This document shows, piece by piece, positions 41,734-49,658 of a stretch of DNA of 64,000 nt. The translations under genes and the position numbers were made by a program. Origin of the DNA: an uncultured Lachnospiraceae bacterium (GTDB lineage: Bacteria > Bacillota > Clostridia > Lachnospirales > Lachnospiraceae). A model generated the notes under the pieces. The model ran no database searches. It was not told where the DNA came from and saw only the letters and a list, made by a program, of their open reading frames with translations. The stretch lies in NCBI GenBank assembly GCA_902783375.1, contig CACZQN010000049.1, positions 39,620-103,619 of the forward strand. Direction: 5' to 3'. Numbering within the stretch: the first letter of the stretch is position 1; each line of letters opens with the position of its first letter.

Positions 41734-43533
41734 ATGGCTTTTGACGGTACGGTTGTATGCGGCCTGGTGCATGAACTGCAGGCCGCACTGACCGGAACAC
41801 ATATTGCAAAGATCGCGCAGCCGGAAAAGGATGCGCTTCTGATCCAGACGAAGGGAAATAAGGAGACCAGACGGCTGTTTCTGTCCGCTTCTGCCTCCCT
41901 CCCGCTGGTCTATCTGACCGAATCCAACCGGCCATCTCCTGCAGATGCGCCGAATTTCTGCATGCTTCTCCGCAAGCACCTCCAGGGTGCACGGATCACC
42001 GGCGTCTCCCAGCCGGACTTCGAGCGGATCATCCGGATTCACACCGAACATCTCGATGAGCTGGGCGATCTCCGCCACAAGGATCTCATCATCGAGCTGA
42101 TGGGCAAGCACAGCAACATCATCCTGGTGGATGAGAACGAGACTGTCGTGGACGCCATCAAGCGCGTCTCCATGCTGGTCAGCTCTGTCAGAGAAGTCCT
42201 GCCCGGCAGGCCTTATTTCGTCCCGAAGCAGGAAGGCCGTGTGAATCCGCTTGAAGCGACCATGGAGGATATCCGCACCGCCCTTGAGAAACCGGTCACG
42301 CTCACCAAGGCGCTCTATCAGTCCTTCACCGGCTTCTCCCCGGTCTTTGCCCATGATCTTGCCGATCAGGCAGGGCTTGACGGCGACCAGCCGACCGCTT
42401 CCCTGTCCGAAACGGAGAAAGAGAAGGTCTGTGCTGTCCTCACCGAGAAGATCCGTCTGCTGAAAGAGGGAACGTTCCGTCCGGTCATCTACTATGACGG
42501 GGAGAAGCCGGTCGAGTTCTCTGCTTTCACCATGGGCATCTTCCCGGAGATGACCGAAGTTCCGCAGGTCTCCTTCTCTTCGATGCTGGAAACCTACTAT
42601 GGCAGCCGGGATGCGCTGGTCCGGATTCACCAGCGTTCGACAGATCTCCGGAAGCTTGTTGCAACCGCTCTCGAGCGGACCGAGCGGAAGCGCTCCCTGC
42701 AGGAAAAGCAGCTGCGGGATACCGATTCCCGTGACAAATACCGCCGCTACGGTGAACTGATCACGACCTACGGCTATCAGGTGGAGGCCGGTGCGAAATC
42801 CATGACCGCGGCTGATTTTGAAACGGGTGAGGAAGTCACGATCCCGCTCGATGAGACCCTTCCGGTCATGGCGAATGCCAAGAAATACTTCGACCGCTAT
42901 GCGCGTCTCAAGCGGACGGCCGAGGCGGTCACGGAACAGCTCGCGGAGTCTGAAGCAGAATATGAACACCTCCTCTCCATCAAGGCCTCTCTTGACAATG
43001 CCAGAACGGAAGCCGATCTGATGGATATCCGGGAAGAACTCTCCGCCAGCGGGTACGCCAAAAAGCACACCGAGAAGGGCGCGAAGAATCAGAAGGCAGG
43101 CAAGAAGGAACGCCGCCGCACCAAGAGCGCACCGATGCATTTCCGTTCGAGCGACGGCTTTGACCTCTATGTGGGCAAGAATAATTTTCAGAATGACTGG
43201 CTCACCTTCCAGTTTGCCCATGGCAATGACTGGTGGTTCCACACGAAGAAGGCTGCCGGCTCCCATGTCATCCTCGTCACGGAGGGAAAGGAAGTTCCGG
43301 ACCGTGCCTTTGAAGAGGCGGCAAAGCTCGCCGTCCACTTCTCTTCTGCCAATCCGCGGACGGAAAAGAATCCGGATGGTGATCCGGGCACAAGGGCTGA
43401 GGTGGATTATGTCCTGAAGAAGGAAGTCAAGAAACCAAATAATGCGAAACCGGGATTTGTCGTCTACTACACGAACTATTCGATGGTTTCGGATGCTGAT
43501 ATCTCTGCCTTAAAGGAGGTCTCCGAGGGATGA
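41734..43533 (+). CDS. rqcH: RqcH/FbpA (NFACT family) ribosome quality-control protein
   Basis: 599 aa. NFACT-N (about 1-220), coiled-coil region (about 290-430, charged helices) and the NFACT-R domain (about 465-590, 'RSSDGFDLYVGKNNFQNDWL', 'DWWFHTKKAAGSHVIL'). Bacterial RqcH binds stalled 50S-peptidyl-tRNA complexes and adds C-terminal alanine tails that mark chains for proteolysis. The functionally important Asp97-Arg98 pair of Bacillus RqcH corresponds to Glu97-Arg98 here. The linker around 440-462 is very basic, consistent with rRNA binding. Its own promoter lies upstream; the next gene overlaps the stop. Confidence 0.92.
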   Translation: MAFDGTVVCGLVHELQAALTGTHIAKIAQPEKDALLIQTKGNKETRRLFLSASASLPLVYLTESNRPSPADAPNFCMLLRKHLQGARITGVSQPDFERIIRIHTEHLDELGDLRHKDLIIELMGKHSNIILVDENETVVDAIKRVSMLVSSVREVLPGRPYFVPKQEGRVNPLEATMEDIRTALEKPVTLTKALYQSFTGFSPVFAHDLADQAGLDGDQPTASLSETEKEKVCAVLTEKIRLLKEGTFRPVIYYDGEKPVEFSAFTMGIFPEMTEVPQVSFSSMLETYYGSRDALVRIHQRSTDLRKLVATALERTERKRSLQEKQLRDTDSRDKYRRYGELITTYGYQVEAGAKSMTAADFETGEEVTIPLDETLPVMANAKKYFDRYARLKRTAEAVTEQLAESEAEYEHLLSIKASLDNARTEADLMDIREELSASGYAKKHTEKGAKNQKAGKKERRRTKSAPMHFRSSDGFDLYVGKNNFQNDWLTFQFAHGNDWWFHTKKAAGSHVILVTEGKEVPDRAFEEAAKLAVHFSSANPRTEKNPDGDPGTRAEVDYVLKKEVKKPNNAKPGFVVYYTNYSMVSDADISALKEVSEG

Positions 43534-44360
43534 TTCTTGCCGACTGCCACATGCACTCACTCTTCTCCGGCGATTCGGAGGCACCGCTTGCTGAGCAGGC
43601 GGAAGCCGCTCTCGCGAAAGGGCTTGAGACCATCTGCATCACCGATCACGAAGATCTCTTCTACCCGGAGATTCCAGACGGGCCTTCTGACATCTTCGAT
43701 CTGGACATTCCGGCCTATCAGGCCGCGGTCCGTGCGCTCCGGGATCAGTACGCCGGAAAGTTAAATGTCCGCACCGGCATCGAACTGGGTCTCGCCCCGC
43801 AGGCCCTGCCATCCTACCGGGACATCCTGGAAAAGTTCCACTTTGATTTCGTCCTTGGTTCCATCCATGTCGTGGATGGTTACGATATCTACTATCCGGA
43901 TTACTGGCGGGAGCACCCGGGCGAGCAAGGTCTCCGCCGGTATTTTGAATGCATGCTGGAGCAGATCCGGGCTTTTGACAACTTTGATTCCCTCTCGCAT
44001 CTCGACTACGCCGCCCGCGTTCTGATGGACCAGGACGGGAATCCCGTCGACCGGCATTACCGCTTCTCGGATTTCAGCGACGTGATCGATCCAGTCCTCC
44101 GTTGGGTCATCGACCACGATAAGGCGCTGGAGGTCAATACGGCTGGTTATAAATATGGCCTCGGTGTTCCGAACCCGCAGCCGGAGGTTCTCTCCCGCTA
44201 CCGGGAACTCGGCGGCGAGAAGATCACCATTGGCTCCGACGGTCACCGGCCGGAGCACATCGCCTATGACTTTAAACGCTGTGAGGATCTCCTCACGACG
44301 CTGGGCTTCCGGTATTACTGGATCTATCAGGACCGGACCGGCACGCCGGTGGCCTTCTGA
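43530..44360 (+). CDS. PHP-family phosphatase, histidinol-phosphatase (HisJ/HisK) type
   Basis: 276 aa. PHP metal motifs: 'DCHMHSLFSGD' (His7, His9), 'ITDHED' (His39), Glu in 'RTGIELGL', 'GSIHVVDG' and 'LSHLDYA', then 'IGSDGH'. This is the trinuclear metallophosphatase fold that acts on histidinol phosphate in HisJ; no his genes are nearby, so the substrate is open. ATGA overlap with rqcH shows translational coupling, an unexpected pairing. A strong hairpin terminator follows. Confidence 0.87.
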   Translation: MILADCHMHSLFSGDSEAPLAEQAEAALAKGLETICITDHEDLFYPEIPDGPSDIFDLDIPAYQAAVRALRDQYAGKLNVRTGIELGLAPQALPSYRDILEKFHFDFVLGSIHVVDGYDIYYPDYWREHPGEQGLRRYFECMLEQIRAFDNFDSLSHLDYAARVLMDQDGNPVDRHYRFSDFSDVIDPVLRWVIDHDKALEVNTAGYKYGLGVPNPQPEVLSRYRELGGEKITIGSDGHRPEHIAYDFKRCEDLLTTLGFRYYWIYQDRTGTPVAF

Positions 44361-44429
44361 TCACCGCACCGCACGGCGCTGCGGTACCGATGTCCATGCA
44401 GATCACCGCGTCTCGCAATATCAACAAAA

Positions 44430-44493
44430 AAAAGAGGCTGTCGCCTCAGCAAGGATCCTTCAGGGATCATGCACACCAGCGACAGCCTCTTTT
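44430..44493. terminator. Bidirectional terminator between convergent genes
   Basis: AAAGAGGCTGTCGC (44431-44444) pairs with GCGACAGCCTCTTT (44479-44492) and an inner GGATCC-ttca-GGGATC hairpin fills the loop. T and A runs flank both sides. It serves the PHP gene (plus) and the glycosyltransferase gene (minus). Confidence 0.85.
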
Positions 44494-44494
44494 C

Positions 44495-45436
44495 TTATAC
44501 CAGAATATCGGTCATGATTCTTCTTGTCATTCCACTCTTGTAGAACCCGTACCGGCGGATGACGGCCAGTTTCTCCATCTTTCCACAGCGGTCGAGCCTG
44601 GCGAATGCCTCGAGGATTTCCTTCTTCTGCGGGTCCAGCTCATCCCCGAAGAGTTCCAGGAATTCCTGCCCCTGGCGGATATCCGCAAGCAGTTTCTGTC
44701 TTGTCTCCGGGATCTTCTCCGCACGGCTCTTCACGTAGGTCATGAAGTCTGTCCCGCCGATGGCATTGCTGCCGTGCTGCCGGTATCTCCCGAGGACTTT
44801 CCCGACATCATAGGCTTTCCCGAAAGCGGCTGCGATCAGCGCGAACCACCAGTCATGCATGATCATATGCTTCGGGATATGCCCGGTCTTCTTCTCATTT
44901 GCCAGGGCTACTTCGAGCAGTGCATGATTCACCATCATGGTCTGGCCGATCATCTTGTTCTCCATCAGCATGTGTGCCAGATCCGCATCGTGCGGCTGTA
45001 CATGCATGGCCCCGTAATAGGACGGCGCGATCTCCTCCCCGTTCTCATCGATCAGGCAGACATCGCTGTAGAGTGCAACCGGGAATCCGGGCTGATCCAT
45101 CGCCGACATCACTTCCGCAAGGGTCGCGAGCTTCTCCGGGAGCCAGACATCATCCTGGTCCGCAAAACAGTACCACCGGTTCCGGTCTCCCTCTGCGGCG
45201 ACATCGAGCGCCATCAGATAGAAGTTTGCCGCCGGTCCCAGATTGCGCTCATTCCGGCGGAACCGGATCCGGTCATCCTTTCCCGCATATGCTTCGAGGA
45301 TCCCGATGGTCCCGTCACATGATCCGTCATCACTGACTGACAGTCTCCAGTCCGGCTCTGTCTGCGCGAGGATCGAATCCAGCTGTTCTGCCAGAAAACG
45401 TTCCCCGTTATAGGTACTCATCAGAATCTCAATCAC
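44495..45436 (-). CDS. Family 2 glycosyltransferase
   Basis: 313 aa from the GTG at 45436 (AAGGAG seven bases upstream, giving the family-like start IEILMSTYNGERFL). GT-A fold: nucleotide-sugar DxD-like 'CFADQDDVWLPEK' and 'VSDDGSCDGT'. The middle 'HDWWFALIAAAFG' and 'RYRQHGSNAIGG' resemble rhamnosyl- or galactosyltransferases of cell-wall or capsular polysaccharide synthesis. It overlaps the other glycosyltransferase by 8 bases. Donor and acceptor unknown. No membrane helix, so it acts at the cytoplasmic face. Confidence 0.9.
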   Translation of the reverse strand: MIEILMSTYNGERFLAEQLDSILAQTEPDWRLSVSDDGSCDGTIGILEAYAGKDDRIRFRRNERNLGPAANFYLMALDVAAEGDRNRWYCFADQDDVWLPEKLATLAEVMSAMDQPGFPVALYSDVCLIDENGEEIAPSYYGAMHVQPHDADLAHMLMENKMIGQTMMVNHALLEVALANEKKTGHIPKHMIMHDWWFALIAAAFGKAYDVGKVLGRYRQHGSNAIGGTDFMTYVKSRAEKIPETRQKLLADIRQGQEFLELFGDELDPQKKEILEAFARLDRCGKMEKLAVIRRYGFYKSGMTRRIMTDILV

Positions 45437-46370
45437 GGAAATACTCCTTATTCGATGCAAGACGAATCACCAGTTCCTTCGGCAGTTCCGGATACATCTT
45501 TCCGAGACGGTATCCCAGATACTTTGCCCCGGACTGGATGATCAGCCGCGGAATCTCCGCCGCATGACCGCTCAGTGCCAGATGCTTCACCGTCTTCTTC
45601 ACCATGCTGATCCCTTCAGATTCCGAGCGAACCCTGCCGAACAGTTCGGAGAACTCCCGGTGGGATGCGCCGAGATCGAAGTTCCTGTGGAACTGCTCCG
45701 CAGCCGAATACTCATGATAATGCAGGACTCTTGCTTCCGGCTCATAGACGATCTGATACCCCTTCTCGATCATCTGGCTGGCAAGAATCATATCCTCATT
45801 GAAGACGGTCCGCGGCACAAAACCGCCGGCTGCTTCATAGGCCTGCTTTCTCCAGGCCGCGCAGACATCCGAACAGAACCAGGCCTTGATTCCAAGTTCC
45901 GCTTCATTCTCCCGGTCCTTCACGATCCTTTTCGCCGGATAGTTGAACGATCTTGTATAGCGCTCAATCTCACCGGCTGCGCTGTCCGTCATCTGTCTCG
46001 CATAGACCGCGCCGACCTTCGGATCTTCGAAGTTCCGCAGCATCTTTTCAAACAGATACCGGTCGCCAGGCACCGCATCCTGCGTCATGCAGATGAAAAC
46101 ATCCGCCCGGCTTTGCTCTGCAAGGAATTTTCTCGTACCACCGTGGTCGAATTCCTGCCTGGTGATATGGGTCACCGATATTTCAATATTCGACCGCAAT
46201 AGAATCTCTGTCACCCGGTCATCGAGCCCCGCTTCGTCCCAGAATCGCTTCTCCGTATTCGCAATCAGGATCCGCTCCGGCACCAGGGACTGTCTCTCGA
46301 TCCGCTCCAGCAGCTTTTCAAATTTCCCATCCGGCTTATAGACCGGAATCAGTACATCAAATGTCATCAT
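45429..46370 (-). CDS. Family 2 glycosyltransferase, rhamnosyltransferase-like
   Basis: 313 aa. 'FDVLIPVYKPDGKFEKLLE' opens a GT-A domain; 'FICMTQDAVPGDRYLFEKML' holds the DxD-equivalent QDA; 'FNEDMILASQMIEKGYQ' and 'VLHYHEYSAAEQFHRNFD' (parts) are typical of the rhamnosyltransferase branch. It starts within the last 14 bases of marR and ends within the start of the second transferase. Likely adds a sugar to a cell-surface glycan. Two tandem ATGs (46370, 46367) are possible starts. Confidence 0.9.
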   Translation of the reverse strand: MMTFDVLIPVYKPDGKFEKLLERIERQSLVPERILIANTEKRFWDEAGLDDRVTEILLRSNIEISVTHITRQEFDHGGTRKFLAEQSRADVFICMTQDAVPGDRYLFEKMLRNFEDPKVGAVYARQMTDSAAGEIERYTRSFNYPAKRIVKDRENEAELGIKAWFCSDVCAAWRKQAYEAAGGFVPRTVFNEDMILASQMIEKGYQIVYEPEARVLHYHEYSAAEQFHRNFDLGASHREFSELFGRVRSESEGISMVKKTVKHLALSGHAAEIPRLIIQSGAKYLGYRLGKMYPELPKELVIRLASNKEYFRD

Positions 46371-46869
46371 GATTCTTCCCGTGATAAGCGATGTCTGTCA
46401 TCCGGATCAGCTGTTCATGGTATCTCCGGATAAACTCCAGCATCACATGAATTTCCTCATCGGAAAACGGTGCAAGGCTATCCTTGTCGATATCGAGCAT
46501 GATATGATAGCCCTGGTTCAGGATCTCCAGGCCCTTTTCCGTCACATTGATCTGGTTAAAACGGTTATCATCCGGATTCATGACCTTGCTGATGAGGCCG
46601 CTCTTCTCCATCTTCTTCAGCGCAACGGCGATGGTCGGCGTGGAGACTTCCATGATCTGTGCGATCCGCTTCTGGGAAATATTCGGATGGTGCGTGAGGA
46701 TCGAAAGAATCCTGTGCTGGGATGCATAGACCCCTTCCTTCGTCATGTTCTTATCCGTAATATTCCGGTGCAGATTCCCGGTCATCCGGAGCAGCTGATT
46801 GAGCTTTTCACGTTCCGGGAGCTGTTCAAACCACTCGGCGAGCGATTTCCGCTCCATTTGTTCTTCCAT
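46357..46869 (-). CDS. MarR family transcriptional regulator
   Basis: 170 aa from the ATG at 46869 (GAGG upstream; a GTG at 46881 is alternative). Winged helix-turn-helix about 55-120: 'QHRILSILTHHPNISQKRIAQIMEVSTPTIAVALKKMEKSGLI' region and the wing 'NPDDNRFNQINVTEKG' with the usual Asp-Asp-Asn-Arg. Dimer helices at both ends. It heads the two-glycosyltransferase operon and is divergent from the L,D-transpeptidase gene, and a palindrome lies between their promoters, so it may control both sides. Ligand unknown. Confidence 0.92.
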   Translation of the reverse strand: MEEQMERKSLAEWFEQLPEREKLNQLLRMTGNLHRNITDKNMTKEGVYASQHRILSILTHHPNISQKRIAQIMEVSTPTIAVALKKMEKSGLISKVMNPDDNRFNQINVTEKGLEILNQGYHIMLDIDKDSLAPFSDEEIHVMLEFIRRYHEQLIRMTDIAYHGKNHDDI

Positions 46870-46913
46870 CTTATTATTCACCTCAAAAACTGTTAGTCAC
46901 ATAATTATTTCGA

Positions 46914-46942
46914 ATCATATCACATATCCGCAGAATTTACAA
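46914..46942 (-). promoter_or_regulatory. Promoter of the marR-glycosyltransferase operon
   Basis: Minus strand TTGTAA (46942-46937), 17 bases, TATGAT (46919-46914). Confidence 0.7.
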
Positions 46943-46954
46943 GTGGAATCCACT
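46942..46954. promoter_or_regulatory. Palindrome AGTGGA-A-TCCACT, possible MarR operator
   Basis: A perfect 6+1+6 palindrome directly abutting the -35 box of the marR promoter and 20 bases upstream of the divergent L,D-transpeptidase promoter. Binding by the local MarR protein is inferred from position only. Confidence 0.4.
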
Positions 46955-46973
46955 CGGAACACGACAATATCCC

Positions 46974-47002
46974 TTGATTTCACTGGCAAGATACCCTATA
47001 AT
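46974..47002 (+). promoter_or_regulatory. Promoter of the L,D-transpeptidase gene
   Basis: TTGATT (46974-46979), 17 bases, TATAAT (46997-47002), 28 bases before the ATG at 47031. Confidence 0.75.
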
Positions 47003-47030
47003 GAAACGGCTGAAGAAAGGAAGCATTATA

Positions 47031-47924
47031 ATGAAGCGATTATTTACGAGAAAACTACGGGGACATGGCATCACGATCCTTCTGATCGCTGCCCTCCTCA
47101 TCACCGCCTGCCCGCCGGTCACGGCGCTCGCAGCCTACACCCTGCCCTATGAGATTCGCGTCAACAACCTGGCCAACTGCGTCACCGTCTACAAGCGCGA
47201 TGATGACGGCAATTATAAGCCGTACAAGGCCATGGTCTGTTCTTCCGGCGGATGGGCAACCCCGGTGGGTACCTACTATACCCCGACGAAGTACCGCTGG
47301 CATGAACTGTTCGGAACGGTCTATGGCCAGTATTGCACGAGAATTGTGGATCACGTCCTCTTCCATTCCGTTCCCTATCTTGTCGAGAGGAATCCGGGAA
47401 CCCTGAAGCCGGGACAGTTCGCAAGACTCGGCACCTATGCTTCCCAGGGCTGTGTGAGACTCTCGACGGCGGATGCCAAGTGGATCTACGACAACTGTGC
47501 CCGCGGCACCCGCGTCATCATCTATGCAGACGCCAAGAACCCGGGACCGCTCGGAAAGCCGCAGAACCTGGTCTGTGCCGACAACGGCTGGGATCCGTCC
47601 GATATCTGGTCAGAGGATAATCCGTGGAACAAGAAGAATCCGGAGATCACGGTGCCGTTCCGCGCCTACGCGGCAGATGGAATCTTCACCCTGCTGGACG
47701 AGGTGACGGCTGTCTCCTCTCTCGGGAATGACATCACGGAACAGATCGAAGTAAAAGATGACGGCGGATGCTCGACAGAGGCTCCGCAGCCGGGCTTTTA
47801 TACCATTACCTACGAAGTAACCGATGAACTGGGACGCACCGCCGAAGCGGCAGGCGTTCTCCAAATTACCGAACCCGAACCGGACGAAGAAGTAGTAGAA
47901 GAAACGAAAGGAATTGACGAATGA
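47031..47924 (+). CDS. Secreted L,D-transpeptidase (YkuD) with C-terminal Ig-like domain
   Basis: 297 aa from the ATG at 47031 (AAGGA nine bases upstream; earlier ATGs lie in the promoter). Signal peptide about 1-35 (cleavage near ALAA-Y). YkuD domain about 40-170 with catalytic Cys141 in 'TYASQGCVRLS' and His112; the usual His two residues before Cys (SHGC) is Gln139. Forms 3-3 peptidoglycan cross-links or attaches proteins. Residues about 205-280 form a small Ig-like (DUF5011-type) domain and the tail is acidic. The stop overlaps the ABC-F start by 4 bases (ATGA). Confidence 0.88.
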   Translation: MKRLFTRKLRGHGITILLIAALLITACPPVTALAAYTLPYEIRVNNLANCVTVYKRDDDGNYKPYKAMVCSSGGWATPVGTYYTPTKYRWHELFGTVYGQYCTRIVDHVLFHSVPYLVERNPGTLKPGQFARLGTYASQGCVRLSTADAKWIYDNCARGTRVIIYADAKNPGPLGKPQNLVCADNGWDPSDIWSEDNPWNKKNPEITVPFRAYAADGIFTLLDEVTAVSSLGNDITEQIEVKDDGGCSTEAPQPGFYTITYEVTDELGRTAEAAGVLQITEPEPDEEVVEETKGIDE

Positions 47925-49576
47925 TTCAGGCAAGCAACATTACACTCAGACTCGGAAAGACCGCTCTTTTTGAAGATGTCAATATCAAGTTCACCGAAGG
48001 CAACTGCTACGGCATCATCGGTGCCAACGGTGCCGGCAAGTCGACCTTCCTCCGGATCCTCTCCGGCCAGCTCGAGCCGACCAAGGGCGAAGTCATCATC
48101 ACACCGGGACAACGTCTGTCCTTCCTGCAGCAGGACCATTTCAAATATGACGCTTATCCGGTCCTCGATACGGTCATCATGGGCAACCAGCGCCTCTACG
48201 ATATCATGAAGGAAAAGGACGCCATCTACATGAAGGAAGACTTCTCCGATGAAGACGGCATCCGTGCCAGTGAGTTGGAGACCGAATTTGCAGAGATGAA
48301 CGGCTGGGAAGCGGAATCCGACGCTGCTACCCTTCTGAACGGCCTCGGCGTCGAGACCGAACTGCACGACAAGATGATGAGCGAACTCGATGCCGCCCTG
48401 AAGGTCAAGGTTCTCCTGGCGCAGGCACTCTTCGGCAATCCGGATATCCTGCTGCTCGACGAGCCAACCAACCATCTGGATATGGATGCGATTCAGTGGC
48501 TCGAAGAATTCCTGATCAATTTCAACAACACCGTCATCGTTGTCTCCCATGACCGTTATTTCCTGAACAAGGTCTGCACACAGACCGCAGACATCGACTA
48601 CGGCAAGATCCAGCTGTATGCCGGCAACTACGACTTCTGGTACGAGTCCAGCCAGCTGATGATCCGCCAGATGAAGGAAGCGAACAAGAAGAAAGAAGAA
48701 AAAATCAAGGAACTGCAGGAATTCATCCAGCGTTTCTCCGCAAATGCTTCCAAGTCCCGTCAGGCGACTTCGAGAAAACGTGCCCTCGAAAAGATCGAAC
48801 TGGATGAGATCAAGCCGTCCAGCAGAAAGTATCCGTACATTGATTTCCGCCCGGAGCGTTCCATCGGCAATGAAGTCCTGACCGTCTCCCATCTTTCGAA
48901 GACCGTCGATGGCGAGAAGGTTCTTGATGACGTCAGCTTCATCCTCGGCCGTGAGGACAAGGTTGCCTTCATCGGCCCGCACACCAAGGCCATCACGACA
49001 CTGTTCCAGATCCTCGCAGGCGAGCTGGAACCGGATGAGGGCGACTACAAGTGGGGCGTCACTACTTCCGTTTCCTATTTTCCGAAGGACAACACCGCTC
49101 TCTTCTCCGGCGAGGAGAATATCACCGAGTGGATGTGGCCATTCTCTCCGGAAAAGGATGCCACCTACATCCGCCAGTTCCTCGGCCGCATGCTCTTCCC
49201 GGGCGATGCAGGCGTCAAGAAGGTCAAGGTCCTCTCCGGTGGTGAGAAGGTCCGCGTCCTCCTGGCGAAGATGATGATCCAGGCGTCGAACATCCTGATC
49301 CTCGACGAGCCGACCAACCATCTGGATATGGAAGCCATCACGGCCCTGAACAACGGCCTGATCAAGTTCCCGGGCGTCGTGCTCTTCACCTCCCAGGATC
49401 ACCAGTTCATCCAGACCATCGCCAACCGCATCATCGAAATCACGCCGACCGGCATCATCGATAAGATCAGCACCTATGATGAGTACCTGGCAAATGATGA
49501 GATGGCAAGAAAGCGTCAGGTCATGAACTTCGACGAGCGGATCGCAGAAGAAGAAAACACAACCGACGAAGATTGA
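47921..49576 (+). CDS. ABC-F family ATPase (YkpA/YbiT-like) with one degenerate ATP site
   Basis: 551 aa, two ABC domains joined by a charged linker (about 245-305), no membrane segments: a ribosome-acting ABC-F protein. NBD1 has intact Walker A GANGAGKS (34-41) and Walker B (D180 E181), but its signature is SELDAALK (154-161) instead of LSGGE. NBD2 has an intact signature LSGGE (438-442) and Walker B (D462 E463), but its Walker A reads GPHTKAITT (352-360), lacking the Gly and the ATP-binding Lys (Ile358). In the usual head-to-tail pairing one site is intact and the other dead. Translationally coupled to the L,D-transpeptidase; terminator follows. Confidence 0.9.
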   Translation: MIQASNITLRLGKTALFEDVNIKFTEGNCYGIIGANGAGKSTFLRILSGQLEPTKGEVIITPGQRLSFLQQDHFKYDAYPVLDTVIMGNQRLYDIMKEKDAIYMKEDFSDEDGIRASELETEFAEMNGWEAESDAATLLNGLGVETELHDKMMSELDAALKVKVLLAQALFGNPDILLLDEPTNHLDMDAIQWLEEFLINFNNTVIVVSHDRYFLNKVCTQTADIDYGKIQLYAGNYDFWYESSQLMIRQMKEANKKKEEKIKELQEFIQRFSANASKSRQATSRKRALEKIELDEIKPSSRKYPYIDFRPERSIGNEVLTVSHLSKTVDGEKVLDDVSFILGREDKVAFIGPHTKAITTLFQILAGELEPDEGDYKWGVTTSVSYFPKDNTALFSGEENITEWMWPFSPEKDATYIRQFLGRMLFPGDAGVKKVKVLSGGEKVRVLLAKMMIQASNILILDEPTNHLDMEAITALNNGLIKFPGVVLFTSQDHQFIQTIANRIIEITPTGIIDKISTYDEYLANDEMARKRQVMNFDERIAEEENTTDED

Positions 49577-49592
49577 TGCTCATAAATACAGA

Positions 49593-49628
49593 CAGAAAGA
49601 ACCTCCCGATGGGAGGTTCTTTCTGTTA
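49593..49628 (+). terminator. Terminator of the L,D-transpeptidase/ABC-F unit
   Basis: AGAAAGAACCTCCC-gatg-GGGAGGTTCTTTCT, a 14-bp near-perfect stem; the T-rich 3' arm provides the U tract. It also faces the convergent smsB gene. Confidence 0.88.
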
Positions 49629-49658
49629 TGTCCGGATTGTTGCGGTCATCTTCCTTTA

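Noticed and set aside
41611..43338. A 575-codon minus-strand frame
   Set aside because: It is antisense to rqcH and would overlap the divergent promoters.
47810..49402. A 530-codon minus-strand frame
   Set aside because: It is antisense to the ABC-F gene and its predicted protein has no recognisable domain or start signal.
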